NCBI RefSeq assembly: GCF_009660225.1
Contig: NZ_CP045920.1
Location: forward strand, 1,612,001-1,676,000
Direction: 5' to 3'
Source: Pseudactinotalea sp. HY158
Lineage (GTDB): Bacteria; Actinomycetota; Actinomycetes; Actinomycetales; Beutenbergiaceae
DNA: 64,000 bases
How positions within the stretch are numbered: the stretch's first letter is position 1; the number at the start of each line of letters is the position of its first letter. Below, in pieces: positions 1 to 6,812 of this stretch. Under the pieces are notes generated by a model that was not told the DNA's origin, ran no database searches, and saw only the letters and a list, made by a program, of their open reading frames with translations. The position numbers and the translations under genes were made by a program.

Positions 1-35
1 GGTGCCCGCTCCGTCCGCCCGAACCCCGCGCTCGC

Positions 36-41
36 TACCGT
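36..41 (+). promoter_or_regulatory. Leaderless-type -10 element before pabB
   Basis: TACCGT lies 6 nt before the GTG at 48, with no purine-rich ribosome site between them. This is the geometry of actinobacterial leaderless promoters and supports GTG 48 as both transcript and translation start. The -35 region is cut off by the window edge. Confidence 0.5.
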
Positions 42-47
42 GAAGCC

Positions 48-1229
48 GTGACCTCCCGACTGAACGATCCGCCGCCGCGCCCGGCCGTCCACTTCGACGG
101 CGTCACCGCCTCGAACCCGCGGGAATACGCCGATCTGCGCGAATCGCCCGAGGCGCTCGGCACCGGCCTGTGGGCGGTTCTGGCCGAGTTCGACGGCCGG
201 TGGCACGCCTGGCGCTTCGATGCTGTCAACCGCGCCACCCCGGGCCCGGCTGTGAGCACGATCACCTCGGATCGGCGCGCGGCGGCGGCCGGGCGGGACG
301 ACGCGGCCGCGCGTTGGACCTCCTCGCTCGACCGGGCGGGATACGAGGCGGCGGTGACGGCGACCGTCGAGGCGATCCGCCGCGGTCGACTCGAGCAGGT
401 GAACCTGGGTCGGATCCTCCACCGCCGCCTGCCCGTTCCCGTCCCGGCCCGGGCTCTGCACGCCCGTCTCGCCGCGGCGCATCCGTCTCCCTACGGGGGG
501 TACTGGGACATTCCGGCGGGCGCGGCGGGACCGTCGGATCCGGGGGCGTGGCTGGTCAGTGCCTCGCCCGAGCTGGCGATCGAGGTCGACTCCGGCCGGA
601 TCGCGGCCCGGCCGATCAAGGGCACGGCCCGCACGGCCGCGGAGCTGCTCCCCAAGGACGGGCGCGAGAACGAACTCGTGGCGGGTGCCCTCGCCGCCGA
701 ACTCGCACCGCTCTGCCGGCCCGGCAGCGTCCGCACCGAACCCGCCGTGCTCGAACACCATCCGGGCCTCGTCCATCTGGTCGCGCGCGTGAGCGGCGCA
801 CTGACGGCGGCCCGGCCCGGACCGCGGGACTGGATGGACATCCTCACGGCCACGCAGCCGCCGTGCTCGGTCGCGGGGGTGCCGCGCGCGGCGGCACTCG
901 ACTGGATCGGGTCCGTGGAGCCGGTGCCGCGCGGTCCCTACTGCGGCCAGTTCGGCTGGATCGACGCCGACGCCGGCCGGGCGACCCTCGCCGCCGGCAT
1001 CAGGATCTTCTGGCACCGCGACGGGCTCCTGCACTTCGGCACCGGGGCCGGGATCACCGCGGGATCCACGCCCGCGGGGGAGTGGGCGGAGACCGAGCTC
1101 AAGGCCCGCCGCCTCGTGGAGCTGGCCGAGGACCTCCTCGCCGCCCCAGCCGACCCAGCCGACCTGCCCGCCCTGACTGCCCCGACCGGCCCGCCCGGCC
1201 CGACCGGGCCGGATCGACCCACCGCCTAG
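48..1229 (+). CDS. pabB: Aminodeoxychorismate synthase component I (PabB-like chorismate-binding enzyme)
   Basis: A 393-residue chorismate-binding-domain protein that would convert chorismate plus amide-derived ammonia to 4-amino-4-deoxychorismate, the first step of p-aminobenzoate and folate synthesis. Visible motifs are ASPEL (about 175-180), PIKGT at 189-193, whose lysine separates PabB from anthranilate synthase (PIAGT), and GENELV-like and EAE/ETELKA segments toward the C-terminus. The usual FPxGSxTGAPK loop is replaced by PPCSVAGVPR, with arginine for lysine. The tail after about residue 365 is a Pro/Ala-rich repeat, probably disordered. pabC starts 9 nt downstream, which supports the assignment. 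The glutaminase PabA is not in the window. Isochorismate or anthranilate synthase is less likely given PIKGT. Confidence 0.85.
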   Translation: MTSRLNDPPPRPAVHFDGVTASNPREYADLRESPEALGTGLWAVLAEFDGRWHAWRFDAVNRATPGPAVSTITSDRRAAAAGRDDAAARWTSSLDRAGYEAAVTATVEAIRRGRLEQVNLGRILHRRLPVPVPARALHARLAAAHPSPYGGYWDIPAGAAGPSDPGAWLVSASPELAIEVDSGRIAARPIKGTARTAAELLPKDGRENELVAGALAAELAPLCRPGSVRTEPAVLEHHPGLVHLVARVSGALTAARPGPRDWMDILTATQPPCSVAGVPRAAALDWIGSVEPVPRGPYCGQFGWIDADAGRATLAAGIRIFWHRDGLLHFGTGAGITAGSTPAGEWAETELKARRLVELAEDLLAAPADPADLPALTAPTGPPGPTGPDRPTA

Positions 1230-1232
1230 GGT
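1227..1232 (+). promoter_or_regulatory. Leaderless-type -10 element before pabC
   Basis: TAGGGT overlaps the pabB stop codon and ends exactly 6 nt before the pabC ATG. There is no Shine-Dalgarno sequence. pabC may therefore have its own leaderless transcript as well as read-through from pabB. Confidence 0.5.
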
Positions 1233-1238
1233 GGGGCG

Positions 1239-2078
1239 ATGTTCCTCTATGCGGGCGGACGCCTCATCGACCCGGACACCCCCGTCATCACGGCGAGCGA
1301 CCACGGGGTGCTCGTGGGCGACGGCGCGTTCGAGACGTGTGAACTCATCGACGGTCGCACCTTCGCCCTCACCCGACATCTGGACCGGCTCGAGTCCTCC
1401 GTGCGTGCACTCGGCCTGGCCGCCCCGGACCGCGATGAGATCCTCGCCGCGGTCGCGGCCATCGAGGGCGCGTGGGCCCGGGCGGAGGCCGGTTCGAGCG
1501 GCCGGCTGCGGATCACGTGGACCTCCGGTCCCGGGCCCATGGGGTCGGATCGGGGAGACGGCCCGGCCACCCTCCTGGTCTCCGCCGGCCCGGCCGCCGA
1601 GCCGCGGCCCGTGCGCGTGCGGCTCTCGCGCTGGGTGCGCAACGAGCGCTCCCCGCTCACGGGAGTCAAGTCGATCTCCTACGCCGAGAACGTGCTCGCG
1701 CTGGCCGATGCCAAGGCCCGCGGCGCCGGCGAGGCGATCCTCGCGAACACCCGCGGGGAGCTGTGCGAGGGCACCGGCACGAACGTGTTCGTCGAGCACG
1801 ACGGCCGGCTGCTCACCCCGGCGCTCGACTCCGGGGCACTCGCCGGGGTCACGCGCGCCCTCGTGCTCGAGTGGGCGCGGGAGGAGGGCGTGCCGGTGGC
1901 GGAGGCGACACTGCCCCTCGATGTGATCCGCACCACGAACCACGCCGCGCTGTCCTCCTCCACCCGGGGCCTCGTGCCGATCGTCGCGGTGGACGACCGC
2001 GAGCTCGCGCCCGGCGACCTCACGCGCGCCATGGCCGAGATCTTCCGCCGCCGCCGCCTCGACCACCTCGACCCGTGA
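1239..2078 (+). CDS. pabC: Aminodeoxychorismate lyase (class IV PLP aminotransferase fold)
   Basis: A 279-residue fold-type IV PLP enzyme. It is predicted to release pyruvate from 4-amino-4-deoxychorismate to give p-aminobenzoate. The Schiff-base lysine is K144 in GVKSISYAENVLA. Downstream lie the cofactor-phosphate segment LCEGTGTNVFV and a C-terminal T/S-rich loop (SSSTRGLVPI). The fold is shared with branched-chain and D-amino-acid aminotransferases, so the lyase call rests mainly on adjacency to pabB. The ATG at 1239 is supported by the -10 element 6 nt upstream. A strong hairpin follows the gene. Confidence 0.82.
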   Translation: MFLYAGGRLIDPDTPVITASDHGVLVGDGAFETCELIDGRTFALTRHLDRLESSVRALGLAAPDRDEILAAVAAIEGAWARAEAGSSGRLRITWTSGPGPMGSDRGDGPATLLVSAGPAAEPRPVRVRLSRWVRNERSPLTGVKSISYAENVLALADAKARGAGEAILANTRGELCEGTGTNVFVEHDGRLLTPALDSGALAGVTRALVLEWAREEGVPVAEATLPLDVIRTTNHAALSSSTRGLVPIVAVDDRELAPGDLTRAMAEIFRRRRLDHLDP

Positions 2079-2080
2079 GC

Positions 2081-2109
2081 GCTCGGGCGCGGCTCGCGAG
2101 CGCCCGGGC
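2081..2109 (+). terminator. Hairpin terminator after pabC
   Basis: A 10-bp GC-rich stem (GCTCGGGCGC paired with GCGCCCGGGC, one wobble pair) with a 9-nt loop begins 2 nt after the pabC stop. There is no U-tract, as is common in actinobacteria. Confidence 0.5.
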
Positions 2110-2190
2110 TGCGGCCGCGTGGTCCGAGCCCGCGCCGGCGTGCTGCTAGCATTGCCGAAGCAGCAGGCGGCCGGTTCGATCGGCCGGCTC

Positions 2191-2262
2191 GGGCGATTGG
2201 CTCAGTGGTAGAGCGCCTCGTTCACACCGAGGAGGTCACTGGTTCGAACCCAGTATCGCCCA
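2191..2262 (+). tRNA. tRNA-Val (anticodon CAC)
   Basis: A complete cloverleaf. The acceptor stem GGGCGAT pairs with ATCGCCC. The D-arm holds GCTCAGTGGTAGAGC. The anticodon stem CCTCG/CGAGG encloses loop TTCACAC (anticodon CAC, reading GUG). The T-arm contains GGTTCGAACCC, and the discriminator is A2262. CCA is not encoded (CCG follows). A -10-like TAGCAT sits at 2147-2152. The gene sits at the left edge of the defence island, a position often used by integrating elements, but no second copy of its 3' end was seen at the right edge. Confidence 0.95.
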
Positions 2263-2283
2263 CCGACATGCGCGTATGGACGG

Positions 2284-2308
2284 CGCCCCGCACCTTTGGT
2301 GTGGGGCG
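2284..2308 (+). terminator. Terminator after tRNA-Val
   Basis: An 11-bp stem (CGCCCCGCACC with GGTGTGGGGCG, one G-U pair) with a TTT loop is followed by TTCGTCGTTCC. The position 22 nt after the tRNA and the T-rich tail fit an intrinsic terminator. Confidence 0.65.
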
Positions 2309-2386
2309 TTCGTCGTTCCTGGGCTCGCCCGGGAGAAGCCGCCTCGTGCCGCCGGCGAGCACGGTGGGAGCAGGCGCCGTCCTCGC

Positions 2387-2392
2387 TACAGT
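2387..2392 (+). promoter_or_regulatory. Leaderless-type -10 element before hsdM
   Basis: TACAGT ends 7 nt before GTG 2400. It marks the probable promoter of the hsdM-hsdS-mrr transcript and selects the start that yields the family-typical MITGELKSRIDRVWD N-terminus. An upstream in-frame opening runs back into the tRNA and is rejected. Confidence 0.55.
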
Positions 2393-2399
2393 GGCCACC

Positions 2400-3869
2400 G
2401 TGATCACCGGTGAGTTGAAGAGCAGGATCGACCGCGTCTGGGACGCCTTCTGGTCGGGCGGCATCAGCAATCCGATCGAGGTGATCGAGCAGATCACCTA
2501 CCTCCTCTTCATCCGCCGACTCGACGACCTCCAGGTGCTCGCCGAGAAGAAGGCGCGGACCACCCGCGGCCCGATCGAGGATCCGGTGTTCCTACCGGGT
2601 CAGGAGCACCTGCGCTGGGGAAGGCTCAAGAACACGGCGCCCGGGGAGATGTTCGAGACGATCGACCGGCACGTGTTCCCGTTCCTGCGCTCCCTCGGGG
2701 GCCGGATCGGTGGCGACGGGTCGACCTACTCCGAGCACATGAAGGGTGCCCGGTTCACGATCCCGACCGCGGCGCTGCTCAGCCGCGTGGTCGACATGCT
2801 CGACGCCATCCCGATGGCCGATCGCGACACGAACGGCGACCTGTACGAGTACATGCTCGCCAAGATCGCGACGGCGGGCACGAACGGGCAGTTCCGCACG
2901 CCCCGCCACATCATCGACCTCATGGTGCGGATGACCGCGCCGGAGCCGGGGGACGAGATCTGTGATCCGGCCTGCGGCACGGCCGGGTTCCTCGTGGCGG
3001 CGAGCGAGTACGTGCGCGAGACCCACGCCGACGCGCTGCTCGATGCGACCCAGCGCGAGCACTTCCACCGGTCGATGTTCCACGGCTACGACTTCGACTC
3101 GACCATGCTGCGCATCGGCAGCATGAACATGCTCCTGCACGGCATCGAGTCGCCCGATATCCGCTATCGCGACTCCCTCTCGGAGGGGGCGAGTGAGGAC
3201 GCCGCCCGGTACAGTCTCATCCTCGCCAATCCGCCGTTCGCCGGCTCACTCGACTACGAGTCCACCGCGAAGGACCTGCAGCGGGTGGTGCGGACGAAGA
3301 AGACCGAGCTGCTCTTCCTCGCCCTGTTCCTCAAGCTGCTCGCGCCCGGCGGCCGGGCGGCCGTGATCGTGCCCGACGGCGTGCTCTTCGGCTCGAGCAA
3401 GGCGCACCGGGAGCTGCGCCGGATCCTCGTGGAGGAGCAGAAGCTCGACGCCGTGGTCAAGCTGCCCTCGGGCGTCTTCCGGCCCTATGCCGGGGTGTCG
3501 ACCGCGATCCTGTTCTTCACCCGGACCGACTCCGGCGGCACCGAGGACGTCTGGTTCTACGACGTGCGCGCCGACGGCTTCTCCCTCGACGACAAGCGCA
3601 ACCCGATCGAGGCGAACGACCTGCCCGACGTGCTCGCCCGCTGGCAGGACCGCACCGCCGAGCAGGGGCGGGGCCGCACCGATCAGTCGTTCCTCGTGCC
3701 CAAGGCCGAGATCGTCGAGCAGGGTTACGACCTCTCGATCAACCGCTACCAGGAGATCGAGTTCGAGCAGGTCGCCCACCGAGACCCGCTCGCGATCATC
3801 GCCGACATCGAGGAGCTCGAGACCGAGATCGCCCGGGGCCTCGACGACCTCAAGGCAATGCTCTCGTGA
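2400..3869 (+). CDS. hsdM: Type I restriction-modification DNA methyltransferase subunit
   Basis: A 489-residue HsdM, the adenine-N6 methyltransferase subunit of a type I restriction-modification complex (HsdR2M2S). The N-terminal all-helical HsdM_N domain (about 1-140) is followed by the N6 methyltransferase core. The core shows the SAM-binding motif DPACGTAGFL and the catalytic motif NPPF, the signature of N6-adenine MTases. The C-terminus (YDLSINRYQEIE) is also family-typical. The GTG start at 2400 is preferred because it gives the conserved N-terminus and lies 7 nt after a -10 hexamer. The stop overlaps the hsdS GTG by 4 nt (GTGA), so the two are translationally coupled. Confidence 0.95.
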   Translation: MITGELKSRIDRVWDAFWSGGISNPIEVIEQITYLLFIRRLDDLQVLAEKKARTTRGPIEDPVFLPGQEHLRWGRLKNTAPGEMFETIDRHVFPFLRSLGGRIGGDGSTYSEHMKGARFTIPTAALLSRVVDMLDAIPMADRDTNGDLYEYMLAKIATAGTNGQFRTPRHIIDLMVRMTAPEPGDEICDPACGTAGFLVAASEYVRETHADALLDATQREHFHRSMFHGYDFDSTMLRIGSMNMLLHGIESPDIRYRDSLSEGASEDAARYSLILANPPFAGSLDYESTAKDLQRVVRTKKTELLFLALFLKLLAPGGRAAVIVPDGVLFGSSKAHRELRRILVEEQKLDAVVKLPSGVFRPYAGVSTAILFFTRTDSGGTEDVWFYDVRADGFSLDDKRNPIEANDLPDVLARWQDRTAEQGRGRTDQSFLVPKAEIVEQGYDLSINRYQEIEFEQVAHRDPLAIIADIEELETEIARGLDDLKAMLS

Positions 3870-5005
3870 GAACAGCGATCCTGGGCGACGTTGCGACGAT
3901 CAATCCGCGGGGTGAGAAGGTTGAGGACGACGCGCCGGTCTCATTTGTTGGCATGGCGGAACTCGACCCGATCACAGCTCGTGCGCGCCCACTCGAGAGC
4001 CGACGGTTCCGCGATGTCTCCAGCGGGTACACGACTTTCCGTGACGGTGACATCCTTGCGGCGAAGATCACGCCGTGTTGGGAGAACGTCAAGATCGGCC
4101 AGGCGCAGCTTGATCATGCTGTCGGTGTCGGGTCGACCGAGTTCCATGTAGTGCGACCGTTGGAACGATTGCACGATCGTTACCTACTTCATTTTCTTCG
4201 GCAATCTCACGTGCGCGCCACCGGTGCGCTGAGGATGATTGGGAGCGGAGGGCAGCGGCGTGTTCCCGCCATCTTCTTGCGAGAGCTTCGCATCCCGCTG
4301 CCACCGCTGCCCGAGCAGCGCCGCATCGCCGCGATCCTCGATCACGCCGACGCCCTGCGAGCGAAACGACGACAAGTCCTCGCCCACCTCGACTCCCTCA
4401 CCCAGGCGATCTTCCACGACATGTTTTCATCGGTGAGAGACAGAATCGCCCTCGGTGAGCTCGCAGTATGGCGTAGTGGGGGGACTCCGACTCGAACAAG
4501 GCCAGAATTCTTCGAGGGGGACATTCCGTGGTACTCCTCGGGCGAATTGGGGTCTATGTACGTGGATGATTCGAAGGAGCACATCTCGGCCGAGGCGCTA
4601 TTAATGAGTTCGGCTAAGGCCATTCCTGCAGGCGCGATTCTTCTGGGAATGTATGACACGGCTGCCTTGAATTCCAGTATTGCAACAAGTCCGGGTGCAT
4701 GCAACCAGGCTGTAGCGTTTGCGATTGTTGATGACGGCGCAGCGCTGGCTGAATTTGTGTACTTTGCTGTGCAGGCTATCCGCCCACAGGTCAATAAGCG
4801 ACGACGCGGTGTTCGTCAAAAGAATTTGAATCTTTCAATGATTCGCCAGATTGAAATCCCGCGCGCGTCAATTGATGATCAACGAGAGTTTGCGGCGAGA
4901 GTAGAACAGTTGACCGAGCAACGTAAAGTCGTCGAGGTCGCTGAAGAGTGTTCAGACGAACTCTTCGCCTCCCTCCAGTCCCGAGCGTTCCGAGGAGAGC
5001 TGTGA
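3866..5005 (+). CDS. hsdS: Type I restriction-modification specificity subunit
   Basis: A 379-residue HsdS, which sets the bipartite DNA target of the methylase and nuclease complex. Two target-recognition domains are visible (about 1-145 and 190-345). Each is followed by a conserved coiled-coil spacer: LPPLPEQRRIAAILDHADAL then LDSLTQAIFHDMF, and DQREFAARVEQL then LFASLQSRAFRGEL. Base composition falls clearly inside the recognition domains, especially 4430-4950, where AT-rich third positions and a TTA leucine codon (in EALLMSS) appear. The spacers remain GC-rich. That mosaic suggests recognition domains acquired by exchange. The stop overlaps the next ATG by one base (TGATG). Confidence 0.93.
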   Translation: MRTAILGDVATINPRGEKVEDDAPVSFVGMAELDPITARARPLESRRFRDVSSGYTTFRDGDILAAKITPCWENVKIGQAQLDHAVGVGSTEFHVVRPLERLHDRYLLHFLRQSHVRATGALRMIGSGGQRRVPAIFLRELRIPLPPLPEQRRIAAILDHADALRAKRRQVLAHLDSLTQAIFHDMFSSVRDRIALGELAVWRSGGTPTRTRPEFFEGDIPWYSSGELGSMYVDDSKEHISAEALLMSSAKAIPAGAILLGMYDTAALNSSIATSPGACNQAVAFAIVDDGAALAEFVYFAVQAIRPQVNKRRRGVRQKNLNLSMIRQIEIPRASIDDQREFAARVEQLTEQRKVVEVAEECSDELFASLQSRAFRGEL

Positions 5006-5970
5006 TGCGCGCGCCCACCTGGGACCAGTACATGGCCCCGTCGCTGCGGGTGCTCGCCGGCGGTGAGGTGCACCGCGGGCGCGACATCGTGGCGGCCGCC
5101 GCCGATCTGCTCGACCTCTCGGGCGAGCACCGGGCCGTCGTCATCCCCTCCGGGCAGGAGCAGTACCGCAACCGCGGGAACTGGGCGCTCTCCTACCTCG
5201 CCCGCGCGGGCGCCGTCGAGCGCCCCGCCCGGGGCCACTACCGGATCACGGAGGTTGGGCGCAGGCTCCTCGCTGATCACCCCGGCGGGATCACCGAGCG
5301 GCACCTGCGGGCACTGTCGGGCGATCCGAACGCGCCGCACACGATCAAGGCGTTCCCGGCGGCCACGTCGGACGCGCTCCCGAGCAGCGCCCCGGGTCCG
5401 GGCGCGAGCGGGGCCCCGCGACCGCGCGCGGTGGCCGCGGTGGAGGAGTCGGCCCTCGACCCGGAGGAGCAGATCTCCTTCGGCGTCGCCCGGATCGACG
5501 AGGACGTCGCCGATCAGCTCCTCACCCGCATCTGGGCGCAGGAGCCGGTGTTCTTCGAGCAGGCGGTGCTCGACCTGCTCATGGCGATGGGCTACGGCGG
5601 TGCCGAGGGGGAGGCCACCCGCACACAGCTTTCGAATGACGTCGGTATCGACGGCATCATCGACCAGGATGCCCTCGGTCTCTCCCGGATCTATGTGCAG
5701 GCGAAGCGCTACGGCGCCGAGAACACGGTCGGCCGGGAGGCGATCCAGGCCTTCGTCGGCGCCCTGGCCGGGAACCAGGCCAACCAGGGTGTCTTCATCA
5801 CCACGAGTCGCTTCTCCCGCACGGCGATCGACTACGCCGGGTCGATCGCGACCCGCGTGATCCTCATCGACGGCGACCGGCTCGCCCGCCTCATGATCCG
5901 TTACGGCGTGGGGGTGCAGGTGAAACGGCGCATCGAGATCGTCGAGATCGACGAGGACTTCTTCGAATAG
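5005..5970 (+). CDS. mrr: Mrr-type (type IV) restriction endonuclease
   Basis: A 321-residue Mrr homologue, expected to cut DNA carrying foreign methylation. The N-terminal winged-helix Mrr_N region (about 1-105, with YRNRGNWALSYLARAGAVERP) is joined by a Pro/Ala-rich linker (about 115-150) to the Mrr_cat PD-(D/E)xK domain. Catalytic D216 lies in GIDGII and Q232-A-K234 in VQAKRY. QxK in place of ExK is normal for Mrr. The ATG at 5005 overlaps the hsdS stop, so it is translated with the type I system. An Mrr next to an adenine methylase must tolerate the resident HsdM mark. Family assignment is firm, but the target modification is unknown. Confidence 0.9.
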   Translation: MRAPTWDQYMAPSLRVLAGGEVHRGRDIVAAAADLLDLSGEHRAVVIPSGQEQYRNRGNWALSYLARAGAVERPARGHYRITEVGRRLLADHPGGITERHLRALSGDPNAPHTIKAFPAATSDALPSSAPGPGASGAPRPRAVAAVEESALDPEEQISFGVARIDEDVADQLLTRIWAQEPVFFEQAVLDLLMAMGYGGAEGEATRTQLSNDVGIDGIIDQDALGLSRIYVQAKRYGAENTVGREAIQAFVGALAGNQANQGVFITTSRFSRTAIDYAGSIATRVILIDGDRLARLMIRYGVGVQVKRRIEIVEIDEDFFE

Positions 5971-5985
5971 CCCCATCAGCTGCCA

Positions 5986-5999
5986 TATCGCCCCCGATA
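5986..5999. promoter_or_regulatory. Palindromic operator candidate at the mntA -35
   Basis: TATCG-CCCC-CGATA is a perfect 5-bp inverted repeat. Its left arm falls where the -35 would be, 17 nt before the -10 TACTGT (6009-6014). The next gene encodes an HTH domain, so autorepression at this site is a reasonable inference. Binding itself is not shown. Confidence 0.45.
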
Positions 6000-6008
6000 A
6001 CTCTCCGC

Positions 6009-6014
6009 TACTGT
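6009..6014 (+). promoter_or_regulatory. Leaderless-type -10 element before mntA
   Basis: TACTGT ends 7 nt before ATG 6022. It places a separate promoter for mntA-hepT-hsdR inside the 51-nt gap after mrr, and selects ATG 6022 over GTG 6013 or ATG 6016. Confidence 0.55.
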
Positions 6015-6021
6015 GATGGCC

Positions 6022-6465
6022 ATGAACATCCGGGCGGAGCGACTGGGGGCGGGGATGAGCCAATCCGAATTGGCGCGGGCCGCGCATGTGCCGCAGCCCA
6101 ATCTCTCCGCCTATGAGAACAATCGACGTTCCCCGAGCCCCGAAGTGCTCGACCGGATCCGGAGCGCGCTGCGCGCACGTCCGTCCGCCCGGATCGCCCA
6201 GCATCGGGAGGCGATCCTCGCCGCGGTCACCGCACATCACGGCACGGACCCCAGGATCTTCGGTTCGGTGAGCCGAGGGGAGGACATCGGTGGCTCCGAC
6301 CTGGACCTGCTCGTCACCTTCACGGACGAGGCCAGCCTCTTCGACGAGATCGGGCTCCGGCTCGCGCTGACCGACCTGCTCGGTGTCGAGGTCGATATCG
6401 TCGCCTCCGACACCCTCCGCGGCAGCTTCCGCGACCGGGTTCTGCGTGAATCGGTGCCCGTGTGA
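6022..6465 (+). CDS. mntA: HTH-nucleotidyltransferase antitoxin (XRE-MNT fusion, MntA-like)
   Basis: A 147-residue protein with two domains. An XRE-type helix-turn-helix (about 1-55: MSQSELARAAHVPQPNLSAY) is followed by a minimal nucleotidyltransferase carrying G81-S82 and D93-x-D95 in FGSVSRGEDIGGSDLDLLV. In characterised HEPN/MNT (type VII) pairs, MntA inactivates its HepT partner by adding AMP to a tyrosine. The extra HTH suggests it also controls its own promoter. A palindrome sits at the -35. The stop overlaps hepT by 4 nt. The XRE-MNT fusion is known in actinobacteria, but here it lies in front of hsdR, so it could act like a restriction-modification controller protein (inference). Confidence 0.82.
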   Translation: MNIRAERLGAGMSQSELARAAHVPQPNLSAYENNRRSPSPEVLDRIRSALRARPSARIAQHREAILAAVTAHHGTDPRIFGSVSRGEDIGGSDLDLLVTFTDEASLFDEIGLRLALTDLLGVEVDIVASDTLRGSFRDRVLRESVPV

Positions 6466-6812
6466 GGAGCGATGCGACGTTGGCGCGCGATGCCATCGAA
6501 GGAGTCCTCGCCGTCTGCGACACACTGGCCGAGCTGACCGAGATCGGCTACGAGGAGTTCGCCGCCGACGTCCGAAGTCAGTGGGCAGTGGAGATGGGCC
6601 TGATCCGGATCGGGGAGGGCGTCAACCGCGTCCCGCGGGCAGTGCTGGAGACGTTCGACGGCCAGCCGTGGCGCCTCATCGTCGCCATGCGCAACTTTGC
6701 GGCTCACCAATACGACGACCTCGATCCTCTGCGGGTCTGGCGCACGGTGACGAGCGACGTCCCGGTGCTGCGGACGTATCTGGCGGACGTGGTCCTGGTG
6801 GCGCTGGCATGA
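6462..6812 (+). CDS. hepT: HEPN-domain toxin (HepT-like ribonuclease)
   Basis: A 116-residue HEPN protein. The catalytic and modification motif R77-N78-FAA-H82-Q-Y84 (RX4HXY) is complete. R and H form the RNase site, and the tyrosine is the residue that MntA-type antitoxins AMPylate. The GTG at 6462 overlaps the mntA stop (GTGA). The stop overlaps the hsdR ATG (ATGA), so antitoxin, toxin and restriction subunit form one coupled translation unit. The likely role is growth arrest by RNA cleavage when MntA fails. Activity is inferred from the motif only. Confidence 0.85.
   Translation: MRSDATLARDAIEGVLAVCDTLAELTEIGYEEFAADVRSQWAVEMGLIRIGEGVNRVPRAVLETFDGQPWRLIVAMRNFAAHQYDDLDPLRVWRTVTSDVPVLRTYLADVVLVALA

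Noticed and set aside
2205-2399. In-frame N-terminal extension of hsdM beginning inside tRNA-Val
   Set aside because: It overlaps the tRNA and its terminator, encodes no family sequence, and GTG 2400 gives the conserved N-terminus with a -10 element 7 nt upstream.
4879-6525. Long reverse-strand open frame opposite mrr and mntA
   Set aside because: Composition is that of an antisense shadow (His/Arg/Asp/Gly-rich), without motif or promoter. The forward genes are fully supported.
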